A DNA stretch of 6,661 nucleotides from Pseudomonadota bacterium (GCA_023433585.1 JAEZCL010000235.1:1-6661), one strand, 5' to 3'. Numbered from the stretch's first letter, positions 1-6,598 are shown. Numbers and translations are program-made. The notes: generated by a model from the sequence alone, not told the origin.

Positions 1-2286
1 GTCAGCTTCCACCAGACCGGCGACATCGTCGTCAGTGGCGCGGGCGCCCATGGCCTGATCGCCCAGTCCATCGGCGGCGGCGGCGGCTGGGTGGACGGCG
101 CCTTCGCCGGAACGGCGGGCGGCGCGGGCGCGGGCGGGGCCATCGACCTGTTCCTGGACGGCCAGGTGTTCGCGCCGGGTGAGGACTCCTTCGCGGTGTT
201 CGCGCAAAGCCTGGGGGCCGACGGCGGCGGGAACATCACCATTGCTTCCAGCGGCCTGATCCGCGGCGGCGCGGCGGGCCTGGTGATCGACGGCGGGGCG
301 GACAACGAGGTCACGACCTCCGGCTCGATCTCGGCCGTCTCGGGCCTGGCCGTCTCGGCCACGGGCGGGAACGACGTGATCGTCAACACCGGGCTGGTGG
401 TCGGGAACATCGACCTGGGCGGCGGCGACAACGCCTTCGTCAACGCCGAGGGCGCAACCTATATGGCCTTCGACACCATCCGGCTGCGCGAAGGCGTGGG
501 CGGCTCGGCGGTGGGCGATCCGGCGCCGGTTCCGGCTGCCGCGTCGTCCCAGGCCTCGGTCGCTCAATACGGCGCGACGACGGCCGTCCCGCTGGACGCC
601 GATGAGACGGATGCGGCAACCGCCGACGGCGCCGGCGCGGCCATGATCGACACCCTCGGGTCGTTCGGCGCGGGCGCGGCCCTGACGCACAGCCAGGTCG
701 CCCAGATCGGCGTCGCCCAGGCAGTTCCGGCCGCCGTCGCGGCCCCGGCGACCTTCACCAACGCGGGAACCTTCCTGATGGGCCTGGGCGCCTCGCGCCT
801 GCCCATCGACCTGGCCGCAGGCGATGTGTTCGGCAATCTCGACCACCTGGGCGACCCGTCCACCAACCTGCTCTACGGCGCGCGGGTCATCACCACGGTC
901 GATCTGGACGGCCATTTCGTCCAGACCGATCAGGGCCATATGGTCTTCGACGCGGCCTTCGGCCCCTACGGTTCGGACCGGGTCAACGTCACGGGCGACG
1001 CGGTCGTGGCCGGGACCGGGACGGTGACCCTGACCTGGCTCGAGAACGCGGCGCCGGTGACCCTGTTCGCCACGGGCGGTTCGGGCTTCGACAACGGTCT
1101 GGAGTTCGAGGACACCCTGGCCATGGACTACAGCGTCCTGGCCGACGCGGCGGGCGTGCACCTGACCTTCGTCAGCGACTTCGGCCAGCCGTTCCTGAAC
1201 GCCAACGGCCAGGCGCTGGGCGGGCACATGGATTCCGCCCTGATCGCGGGCGGCGCGTCCGGAATCGGCCGGATGATGGCCATGGTGGGCAATCTCCAGG
1301 CGGGCGAGGAGGATCTCTACGCGGCGATCTTCGACCAGCTGAATCCCGAACCGCACCTGGCGGCCGCGCGCGCGCACCTGGATTCGGCCCAGAGCTTCGG
1401 CGACCAGATCTTCACCTGCGGCGCCGCCCTCGGCGGCGCGAACGAGGGCTGCGTCTGGGGCCTGATCGAACGGGTCATGGCCGAGGGCGATGCCGACGCC
1501 GACCTCGGCGCTTACGGAACCGAATACAGCGCCACGCGCCTGCGCTCCGGCTTCGAGCGCCCGGTCGCGGGCGGCTGGTCGTTCGCCGGGGCCGTGGGCT
1601 ACGAACGCCTGTTGAATCTCTATGTCGACGACTATCGCGCCCACACGCGGGGCACGGCCTTCAACCTGGGCTTCGGCGCCCGCCACAGAAGCGCGAACGG
1701 GCTGGAGTTCGGGGCCTCGGTCTCGGGCGGCTGGCAGTGGGCCGAGACCCTGCGCCGGGTCGATGTGTTCCAGCCGGGGATCGGCGAATCCCGCCCTGAG
1801 AGCGGTTACGCCCAGGCCGCCGGGCATATCGCCTACACGGCGCGCGGCGGTCCGTTCTTCGTCCGCCCGGCCCTGAACGGCTCGGTGACCGTGCTGCGAC
1901 AGCAGGGCTTCGCCGAAGAGGGCCTGGGCGGTCTGGGCGCGCGGCGCCAGTCCAGCGAGCAGACCTTCGGCACCCTGAATCCTGAACTGACGCTGGGCGT
2001 GATGCTGCACGAAAGCGCCGCCAGCCGTGCGGCCTTCAGCATCACGGCGGGCTCCATCCATCATTCGGAGGATCGCATCGAGGCGCCCTTCCGGCTGATG
2101 GGCGCGGACACGGCCTCTGATCCGGCCATGATCGCCAGCCCCCTCGATCCGTCAGGCTATCACCTCGGCGCCGAGCTCAACATCATCGGGGGAGACCGCC
2201 TGTCATTCCGCTTCAGCTACGACGGCCGCTTCGACGACCGTTCCGAAACCCATGCGGCGGGCTTCAACATGCGGCTCCGCTTCTGA
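1..2286 (+). CDS. Autotransporter (type Va), 3' part: beta-helix passenger end and outer-membrane beta-barrel
   Basis: The frame is open from base 1, so the gene is cut by the window edge; 761 residues are visible and the signal peptide and most of the passenger are missing. A GTG at 91 lies inside the repeats and is not the real start. Visible residues 1-80 carry two rungs with AQSIGG-type motifs (A21-Q-S-I-G and A68-Q-S-L-G, 47 residues apart). More beta-helix-like sequence rich in N, G and I follows to about 170, then an Ala-rich insert (about 176-248), a 'G.V..D..FG...SD.VNVTG' type rung region (about 300-340), and the 'DQLNPE' linker segment near 450. C473 and C484 form the small Cys pair usual just before the barrel. 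Residues about 484-761 make the barrel of roughly 278 residues, with alternating aromatic strands and the terminal RLRF; a C-terminal Phe is the usual BAM recognition signal. The family exports its passenger to the cell surface as an adhesin or similar factor. The specific role is unknown. Confidence 0.93.
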   Translation, partial: VSFHQTGDIVVSGAGAHGLIAQSIGGGGGWVDGAFAGTAGGAGAGGAIDLFLDGQVFAPGEDSFAVFAQSLGADGGGNITIASSGLIRGGAAGLVIDGGADNEVTTSGSISAVSGLAVSATGGNDVIVNTGLVVGNIDLGGGDNAFVNAEGATYMAFDTIRLREGVGGSAVGDPAPVPAAASSQASVAQYGATTAVPLDADETDAATADGAGAAMIDTLGSFGAGAALTHSQVAQIGVAQAVPAAVAAPATFTNAGTFLMGLGASRLPIDLAAGDVFGNLDHLGDPSTNLLYGARVITTVDLDGHFVQTDQGHMVFDAAFGPYGSDRVNVTGDAVVAGTGTVTLTWLENAAPVTLFATGGSGFDNGLEFEDTLAMDYSVLADAAGVHLTFVSDFGQPFLNANGQALGGHMDSALIAGGASGIGRMMAMVGNLQAGEEDLYAAIFDQLNPEPHLAAARAHLDSAQSFGDQIFTCGAALGGANEGCVWGLIERVMAEGDADADLGAYGTEYSATRLRSGFERPVAGGWSFAGAVGYERLLNLYVDDYRAHTRGTAFNLGFGARHRSANGLEFGASVSGGWQWAETLRRVDVFQPGIGESRPESGYAQAAGHIAYTARGGPFFVRPALNGSVTVLRQQGFAEEGLGGLGARRQSSEQTFGTLNPELTLGVMLHESAASRAAFSITAGSIHHSEDRIEAPFRLMGADTASDPAMIASPLDPSGYHLGAELNIIGGDRLSFRFSYDGRFDDRSETHAAGFNMRLRF

Positions 2287-2299
2287 CCGCACGGGGGTT

Positions 2300-2317
2300 G
2301 GGACGGGAAGGGACGGG
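2300..2317. repeat. Two direct copies of GGGACGGG, 10 bp apart
   Basis: GGGACGGG occurs at 2300-2307 and again at 2310-2317, a 10-bp period. The second copy runs into a small hairpin, CGGG (2314-2317), loop TTT, CCCG (2321-2324). This lies 13 bases after the autotransporter stop. The hairpin stem is only 4 bp and no T-run follows, so it is at best a weak terminator. The 10-bp spacing would also suit a protein binding one face of the helix, but chance in GC-rich DNA is a fair alternative. Confidence 0.5.
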
Positions 2318-2343
2318 TTTCCCGCGATACCTTCAATCAGGTA

Positions 2344-2372
2344 TTCAGGCGCGCGGGACCGGGCGCTAGATT
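2344..2372 (+). promoter_or_regulatory. Candidate housekeeping promoter for the response regulator-kinase operon
   Basis: TTCAGGC (2344-2350), 14 bases, then GCTAGATT (2365-2372). Compared with the Caulobacter housekeeping consensus as I recall it (TTGACGS, 10-14 bases, GCTANAWC), the -10 half matches 7 of 8 and the -35 half 5 of 7, with permitted spacing. Transcription would start around 2379 and leave a leader of about 40 bases before the ATG at 2418. The match is by eye and the -35 half is weak. Confidence 0.45.
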
Positions 2373-2389
2373 CAGGATTCAGGATTCAA
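2369..2389 (+). repeat. Tandem heptamer GATTCAG, nearly three copies
   Basis: GATTCAG at 2369-2375 and 2376-2382, then GATTCAA at 2383-2389: three head-to-tail 7-mers with one mismatch in the last base. A related ATTCAGG also occurs at 2343-2349. The array overlaps the -10 of the candidate promoter and covers its likely start site. It is AT-richer than its surroundings. It may be a slippage-prone microsatellite or a regulator-binding array. Confidence 0.75.
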
Positions 2390-2417
2390 ACCGAAGAGGC
2401 GACAGGCGCGAGCACCG

Positions 2418-3077
2418 ATGACGGCTTCCACACCCTGGCGCATACTGCTGACGGAGGACGACGGTCCCGTTCGGGAGCGGCTGGCGGCTCTGCTGCGCGG
2501 CTGGGAGGGCAGCGAACTGATCGACGTCTGCGCCAATCTGGCCGACAGCCTGGCGGTGATCGGGACCCAGCCGATCGATCTGCTCATCACCGACCTGAAG
2601 CTGCCGGACGGCAACGGAATCGAGGCCATCCGCGCCTTGCGCGTCGCCCAACCCGAGGCCGAGGCCATGGTCATCTCGGTGCTGGCCGACGAGGCCACGG
2701 TGATCCGCGCCATCGAGGCGGGGGCGTCCGGCTATCTCCTCAAGGATGCGGATTCCATCGATCTGGTGGAGGCGATCACCGAACTGATGGCGGGCCGTTC
2801 GCCCATTTCCTCGCGCATCGCCCGTGTCCTGGTGCGGCGCATGGGCGGGCGGGAGAAAGAGGGTGCGCCGCCGCCTGAAAACCCGCTCACCGCGCGTGAA
2901 ATGGACATCCTGTGGGGCGTGGCCAAGGGGTTCACCTATGGCGAGTTGGCGAAGCATCTGGGCATTTCGCGCCAGACCGTGCCGGTCCACGTGCGCAACA
3001 TCTATCGCAAGCTGGAAGCGAGCAATCGCTCCGAGGCCGTGTTCGAGGCGACCAGGCTGGGGCTGATCCGCCTGTGA
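2418..3077 (+). CDS. NarL/FixJ-family two-component response regulator (receiver + LuxR-type HTH)
   Basis: The product has 219 residues, the normal length for the family. The receiver domain spans about 8-122: acidic pocket E13/D14/D15, phospho-acceptor D59 in the 'LLITDLKLPDGNG' context, S87 at the Thr/Ser switch position, and K109 in 'GYLLKD'. After a Gly/Pro-rich linker (about 143-155), a LuxR-type helix-turn-helix spans about 155-219: LTAREMDIL, then GELAKHLGIS, then the recognition segment RQTVPVHVRNIYRKL. Phosphorylation by the partner kinase should favour dimerisation and DNA binding. The ATG at 2418 has only a weak ribosome site (GAAGAGG at 2393-2399 is too far away), but it puts the receiver in register with the family. 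The stop TGA overlaps the kinase start (GTGA, 3074-3077), indicating translational coupling. Pro189 sits where NarL has a DNA-contacting Lys. Target genes are unknown; the autotransporter upstream is one guess. Confidence 0.94.
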   Translation: MTASTPWRILLTEDDGPVRERLAALLRGWEGSELIDVCANLADSLAVIGTQPIDLLITDLKLPDGNGIEAIRALRVAQPEAEAMVISVLADEATVIRAIEAGASGYLLKDADSIDLVEAITELMAGRSPISSRIARVLVRRMGGREKEGAPPPENPLTAREMDILWGVAKGFTYGELAKHLGISRQTVPVHVRNIYRKLEASNRSEAVFEATRLGLIRL

Positions 3078-4939
3078 CGCCGGAGGGGGAGCCCGCGCCG
3101 GCCGGCATCGGCGCCACGGCCCGGATCTGGGCGAAGGCCTGGGCGCCACGTCTGTTCGTGCTCGGCCTCGTCGCCTTGATGCTGTGGCTGGCGCCGGGCC
3201 TGTTGCGGCTGCCTGTTCCTGACAGCGCCGTCGCCCTGACGGAAGCGCATCTGACGTTCGAGGGGCAGCCGACCCGCACGGCCGCCCTGCCGCACAGATG
3301 GTCCCGAAAAGAGGCCGTTGGGCCCGCCCAGGCCGTTTACGCCATCGACCTGCCCGCCTTCGAGACGGAGGAGCCGATGGTGCTGCTGCTTCCGTCGGTG
3401 CGGCAGCGGCTCAGCGCCCGCCTGGACGGCCGGCCCCTGGAGCGCAACACGCCTCAGGTGACGGGCGCGGCGAGTGGGTCAGCGATCCTGCTGAGTCTGC
3501 CGCAATCCGCATCGGGCGGGCGACTGGAGCTGACCCTGCGGCGAACCGGCGGCGGCGTGCCGGGCTATCTGTCTCCCGTCTATCTGGTCGCTGAGCAAGA
3601 ACTCGGCGCCGAACGCTGGCGCTGGATCATGGGCGACGGCGTGGTGCGGATGGTGGCCCTGGGCATTCATGTGCTGATGGTGTTCGCCATCGTGGTCGTC
3701 TGGACCGCGCGGCGCCGCGACCCGGTGTTCCGCTGGTTGGTCCTGCTGGGCGTGGGCAGTCTCGTCAATGTCCTGTCCGGTTCGGCGATCGCCCCGTCCT
3801 GGCTGGCGTGGAGCCAGAGTTATGTGAACCTGATCGCCGCCGGGCTCGGGCTGGTGATCGCCGGTCTGTCCATGGCGCTCATCGGCATGGAGCGGCCGCG
3901 CTGGCTCAAGATCGGCGTGTTCGCCCTGCCGCTCGCCCTGGCCGTCGGCATGGCCAGCGGCCTTGCACCCCCCGCCCTCTGGGGCTCGCTGGCGTTCCTG
4001 ATCGCCATAGCGGGCAATCTGTTCGGCTGCGCCCTGCTGCTGGGGCTGGGCAAGCGGCCGACGGAATGGGAGCGGCTGTTGCTGGCCGCGCCGTTCCTGC
4101 TGACGGCCTGTTTCGGGCTGAGGGACATCGGCGTTCTTTTCGGCCTTCTGTCGGGGCCGTTCCTGATGACGTCCTATGTGCGCACGCTGACCATCGTCGC
4201 CGTCCTGGCGTTGCTGATGCGGCGGCTGGCGGCCAGCCTGAACGAACTCGACGCCGCGAACGAAACCCAGCGTTCCCGACTGCGCGAACAGGAGACCGAG
4301 CTGAACCGCCTGCATGGCGAGGCCCAGACACGCACCGTCCTGGCCGCCCGCGAGGAGGAGCGCCACCGTCTCATGCGCGACCTGCACGACGGCGTCAGCG
4401 GTCATCTGGTCTCCATCATCGCCCTGTCGGAACGCGAGCAGGTGGACCGCAAGGCGATCGAGACGGCGGCGCGCGGGGCGCTGGAGGACCTGCGGCTGGT
4501 GGTCAATTCGCTGGATCTGGAGGATGGCGACCTGCGCCTCGCCCTGGCCGGGTTCCGCGAGCGCCTGGCGCCCCAGCTTCGCCGTCTCGGCGTCGCCTTC
4601 GAATGGTCGATGGGGGATCTGCCCGAGATCAGCGGCGTGACGCCGGCCAGCGCCCTGTCGATCCTGCGCATCCTTCAGGAAGCGATCACCAATGCTCTCA
4701 AGCACGGCCCCGCGCGGCGCATCGCCGTCACGGGCGAGGCCGCGTCGGACGGCGGCGCGATCCTGACGGTGACCAACGACGGCGAGAACGCCGACGACGC
4801 AACGCCGCCGGCGCACGGCAGGGGCCTGGACAACATACGCCGCCGCTCATGGAAACTGGGCGGCGAGGCGGTCCTGCGCCGCCACAACGACCAGACCATC
4901 CTGACCCTGACCCTGCCCGCGCGCCTGACCGAATCCTGA
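3074..4939 (+). CDS. Membrane sensor histidine kinase, HisKA_3/DesK-NarX type with 7TM-like sensor region
   Basis: The GTG at 3074 is the preferred start: it overlaps the regulator stop (GTGA), gives 621 residues, and leaves a short basic N-terminus before the first membrane helix (about 27-44). The frame is open further upstream, but only inside the regulator gene. Residues about 45-186 are predicted periplasmic and beta-rich; the pattern (W, then 'YAIDLP', a strand, then 'LDGRPL') recalls the 7TMR-DISM extracellular domains, a tentative match. About seven hydrophobic helices follow (near 190-212, 218-240, 250-272, 280-297, 302-326, 334-358, 366-386), then a charged coiled coil (about 388-430). 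The cytoplasmic kinase has H-box His438 (RDLHDG), N-box Asn540 (EAITNALKHG), Asp569 (TNDG) and a G-box at 582-585 (GRGL). It should autophosphorylate His438 and pass the phosphate to Asp59 of the regulator. The usual Gln of the DxxxQ motif is Gly443. The ligand is unknown. Confidence 0.93.
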   Translation: MTPEGEPAPAGIGATARIWAKAWAPRLFVLGLVALMLWLAPGLLRLPVPDSAVALTEAHLTFEGQPTRTAALPHRWSRKEAVGPAQAVYAIDLPAFETEEPMVLLLPSVRQRLSARLDGRPLERNTPQVTGAASGSAILLSLPQSASGGRLELTLRRTGGGVPGYLSPVYLVAEQELGAERWRWIMGDGVVRMVALGIHVLMVFAIVVVWTARRRDPVFRWLVLLGVGSLVNVLSGSAIAPSWLAWSQSYVNLIAAGLGLVIAGLSMALIGMERPRWLKIGVFALPLALAVGMASGLAPPALWGSLAFLIAIAGNLFGCALLLGLGKRPTEWERLLLAAPFLLTACFGLRDIGVLFGLLSGPFLMTSYVRTLTIVAVLALLMRRLAASLNELDAANETQRSRLREQETELNRLHGEAQTRTVLAAREEERHRLMRDLHDGVSGHLVSIIALSEREQVDRKAIETAARGALEDLRLVVNSLDLEDGDLRLALAGFRERLAPQLRRLGVAFEWSMGDLPEISGVTPASALSILRILQEAITNALKHGPARRIAVTGEAASDGGAILTVTNDGENADDATPPAHGRGLDNIRRRSWKLGGEAVLRRHNDQTILTLTLPARLTES

Positions 4940-4991
4940 TCCTTCGTCCTGCATGTCGCGCGGAGGGAGGGCGCGGGGCCGTAGATCGCAG

Positions 4992-5019
4992 CCGATTGTG
5001 GAGATCGGTGTCTGCCGAT
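4992..5019. terminator. Weak alternative hairpins in the convergent spacer
   Basis: The segment holds CCGAT (4992-4996), ATCGG (5004-5008) and CCGAT (5015-5019). The middle arm can pair with either flank, giving two mutually exclusive 5-bp stems with loops of 7 and 6 bases. It lies between the kinase stop (4939) and the oxygenase stop (5026), where a two-way terminator would be expected. Neither strand has a T-run after the stem, so an intrinsic terminator is doubtful. It could also slow RNA polymerase or protect 3' ends. Confidence 0.3.
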
Positions 5020-5025
5020 ACCCCC

Positions 5026-6507
5026 TCAAGAGCGTGGCAGGACGCCGTTTTCGATGAACCGCCGGTCGGCCCAGACGGAGTGGGTGCCGCTGGATATCTT
5101 GTGGGGCAGGGCTATGCGCACCACCGGACCGGCGGCGAAATCCTTGCAGTCGATGAGCACGCACTCAGACGTTTGAGTGTTTTCGTCGATCAGGAAGCTG
5201 ACGAGATAGCCGTCGTCCTCATCCTGGGCGTCGATGCGCGGGACGAACGGGGACTCGCTGGCGTAGACGCCGTCCGGCAATTCGACCTCCCATGACCGGC
5301 CGGTCTCCAGGTCGTGTTTGACGAGACCCTTGAACAGGAACCATCCGGGCTTGGTCCAGGTGCTGTAGGCGTAGCGATAGGGCATGCCCGCATAACGCTG
5401 GTTGAACATGCCGAACTCCAGAATCCGGTCATCCAGACGCTGTTCGCGAGTTTCGCCGGTCTTCAGATTGAACCGCCAGCGGTGCAGCCTGGGGCGGAAG
5501 CTGTGTTCGTCCAGAAACGCCATCATGTGCCCCATGCCCTTGGGAAAGCCTTCCAGCGGCGCGGGGCAGGGGTCTTCCTGGAAATAGCCGTCCATGACGA
5601 TCTCGTCGCCGTCTTCATAGGCGTTGAGGAAGTGCAGCACATAGGTGGGCTCCGCCTCGAACCAGCGGATATCCTCGGGGGCGCCATAGCGCGGGATGAT
5701 TCCGAAGCGGGACTTCAGCCCCTCGTGCATGCGTGAGGCGTGGACGCCCTTTTTCAGCAGCTCCTGATCCCAGAACAGCGGGAAGTCGTTGAGGATCGAA
5801 TAGTTCCGGGTGAACGCCATGTCGTGCGGCAGGCGCGGACCGGGCAGTTCGATGGGTACATAGTGGACCAAGGCGCCGGTCCGATCGACGACCCCATAGT
5901 GCATATAGGGCGCGTGAACGCCGTAGTTGAAGAACAGCATCTCGCCGGTGGTTTCGTCCACCTTGGGGTGGGCCGAAACGCCGTCCAGCGGCGCCCAGGA
6001 TGCGACGCCGTCCTGTTCAAGGGTTTCCGGGTCCAGACGATAGGCCTCGCCGCAGAGGTAGAACGTCGACAGAATTTGCCCGCCGTGGACCACCACATCG
6101 GTACTGGAGGAATCCTTCACCCCGCCGTGGGCTGTGAACCCCGGCCGCAGCGATACGCCGGCGGGGTCCATCATGCCGCCCCACAGGGATCCGTTCACCT
6201 CCTGCTCGGCCTGGAAGCAGCGGGTCCGCACGAACCGGTTGCGGTAGTCGGCCTTGCCGTTCTTGAAACTGATCAGATGCACCATCCCGTCGCCGTCGAA
6301 CGGGTGATAGCGACCCAGGGGTTCATGCACCTGGTTTTCGGTGTTGCGCACATAGACGCCGTCGATGTCGTCGGGGATCCGCCCTTCGATCACCTTCAGG
6401 TCCGTGGCGTCGATTTCGCTGAAGATCGGCGTCCAGGCGCCGGTCAGATAGGGGTGGTTTGACGGCTTCAGCGACGACTTGATCGGCGGCAGATGATGGA
6501 CAGTCAT
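5026..6507 (-). CDS. Carotenoid oxygenase family protein (RPE65 / lignostilbene dioxygenase-like non-heme iron enzyme)
   Basis: The product is 493 residues, typical for bacterial members (about 480-510), with no signal peptide, so probably cytoplasmic. The family uses Fe(II) and O2 to split a C=C bond into two carbonyl products. All four iron-ligand histidines are identifiable: H180 (SAHPKVD), H228 (LPHDMAF), H292 (VLHFLNAYED) and H476 (SSGTHSVW). Other family marks are VYVRNTEN (51-58), HPFDGDGM (68-75), DIRWFEAEP (279-287), second-shell Glu candidates E364 and E418 (ASESPFVPR), and DGYLVSF (432-438). The NAYED and DIRWF segments and the overall pattern look closer to lignostilbene/isoeugenol-type enzymes than to plant carotenoid cleavage enzymes, so a phenylpropanoid or stilbene substrate is possible; an apocarotenoid cannot be excluded. 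The ATG at 6507 has a good Shine-Dalgarno, AGGGAGA. The gene converges on the kinase gene, 86 bp away. L151 replaces one usual second-shell Glu. Confidence 0.94.
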   Translation of the reverse strand: MTVHHLPPIKSSLKPSNHPYLTGAWTPIFSEIDATDLKVIEGRIPDDIDGVYVRNTENQVHEPLGRYHPFDGDGMVHLISFKNGKADYRNRFVRTRCFQAEQEVNGSLWGGMMDPAGVSLRPGFTAHGGVKDSSSTDVVVHGGQILSTFYLCGEAYRLDPETLEQDGVASWAPLDGVSAHPKVDETTGEMLFFNYGVHAPYMHYGVVDRTGALVHYVPIELPGPRLPHDMAFTRNYSILNDFPLFWDQELLKKGVHASRMHEGLKSRFGIIPRYGAPEDIRWFEAEPTYVLHFLNAYEDGDEIVMDGYFQEDPCPAPLEGFPKGMGHMMAFLDEHSFRPRLHRWRFNLKTGETREQRLDDRILEFGMFNQRYAGMPYRYAYSTWTKPGWFLFKGLVKHDLETGRSWEVELPDGVYASESPFVPRIDAQDEDDGYLVSFLIDENTQTSECVLIDCKDFAAGPVVRIALPHKISSGTHSVWADRRFIENGVLPRS

Positions 6508-6516
6508 TGTGCGTTT

Positions 6517-6523
6517 TCTCCCT
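6517..6523 (-). promoter_or_regulatory. Ribosome binding site of the carotenoid oxygenase gene
   Basis: Read on the minus strand, AGGGAGA ends nine bases before the ATG (6507-6505). It is the best Shine-Dalgarno in the window and supports this start over any internal Met. Confidence 0.8.
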
Positions 6524-6555
6524 GACGCCGAACGAGGGTGCTGTCAGTCCAACGC

Positions 6556-6572
6556 CAACTTGTCTCCAGTTG
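6556..6572. promoter_or_regulatory. Inverted repeat CAACT-N7-AGTTG upstream of the oxygenase gene (possible operator)
   Basis: CAACT (6556-6560) and AGTTG (6568-6572) are perfect 5-bp arms around TGTCTCC, giving a 17-bp dyad about 50 bases upstream of the oxygenase ATG. The right arm overlaps a + strand TTGACGC (6570-6576), a good -35 match to the Caulobacter housekeeping consensus, but no convincing -10 follows at the right distance. The size suits a dimeric repressor. It lacks a GC-rich stem and a T-run, so it is not a terminator. Arms this short arise by chance fairly often. Confidence 0.35.
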
Positions 6573-6598
6573 ACGCATTTGGGGCAGGGGCGTGTAGG

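Noticed and set aside
91..93. GTG at 91 as the autotransporter start
   Set aside because: The same frame continues to base 1 with a family repeat (AQSIGG) before it, so the gene is simply truncated by the window.
73..150. GGC/GCG-rich run as a possible microsatellite or CRISPR-like repeat
   Set aside because: It encodes the Gly-rich loop that follows AQSIG motifs in this autotransporter family; there are no regular repeat-spacer units.
2379..3149. 256-codon minus-strand frame opposite the response regulator
   Set aside because: The opposite strand encodes a complete receiver-HTH protein; this frame has no family features and is rich in Arg, His, Gln and Asp.
3479..4816. 445-codon open frame on the minus strand opposite the kinase
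   Set aside because: It has a low-complexity Gln/Arg/His/Gly-rich product with no domain, and it is antisense to a kinase with all catalytic boxes. It is a typical GC-rich shadow frame.
3808..5295. 495-codon plus-strand frame crossing the kinase end and the oxygenase 3' end
   Set aside because: Its product is Arg/Pro/Gly-rich without domains and crosses two well-supported genes and their spacer.
5740..6462. 240-codon plus-strand frame inside the oxygenase gene
   Set aside because: It is a mirror frame of the oxygenase codons with no recognisable domain or ribosome site.
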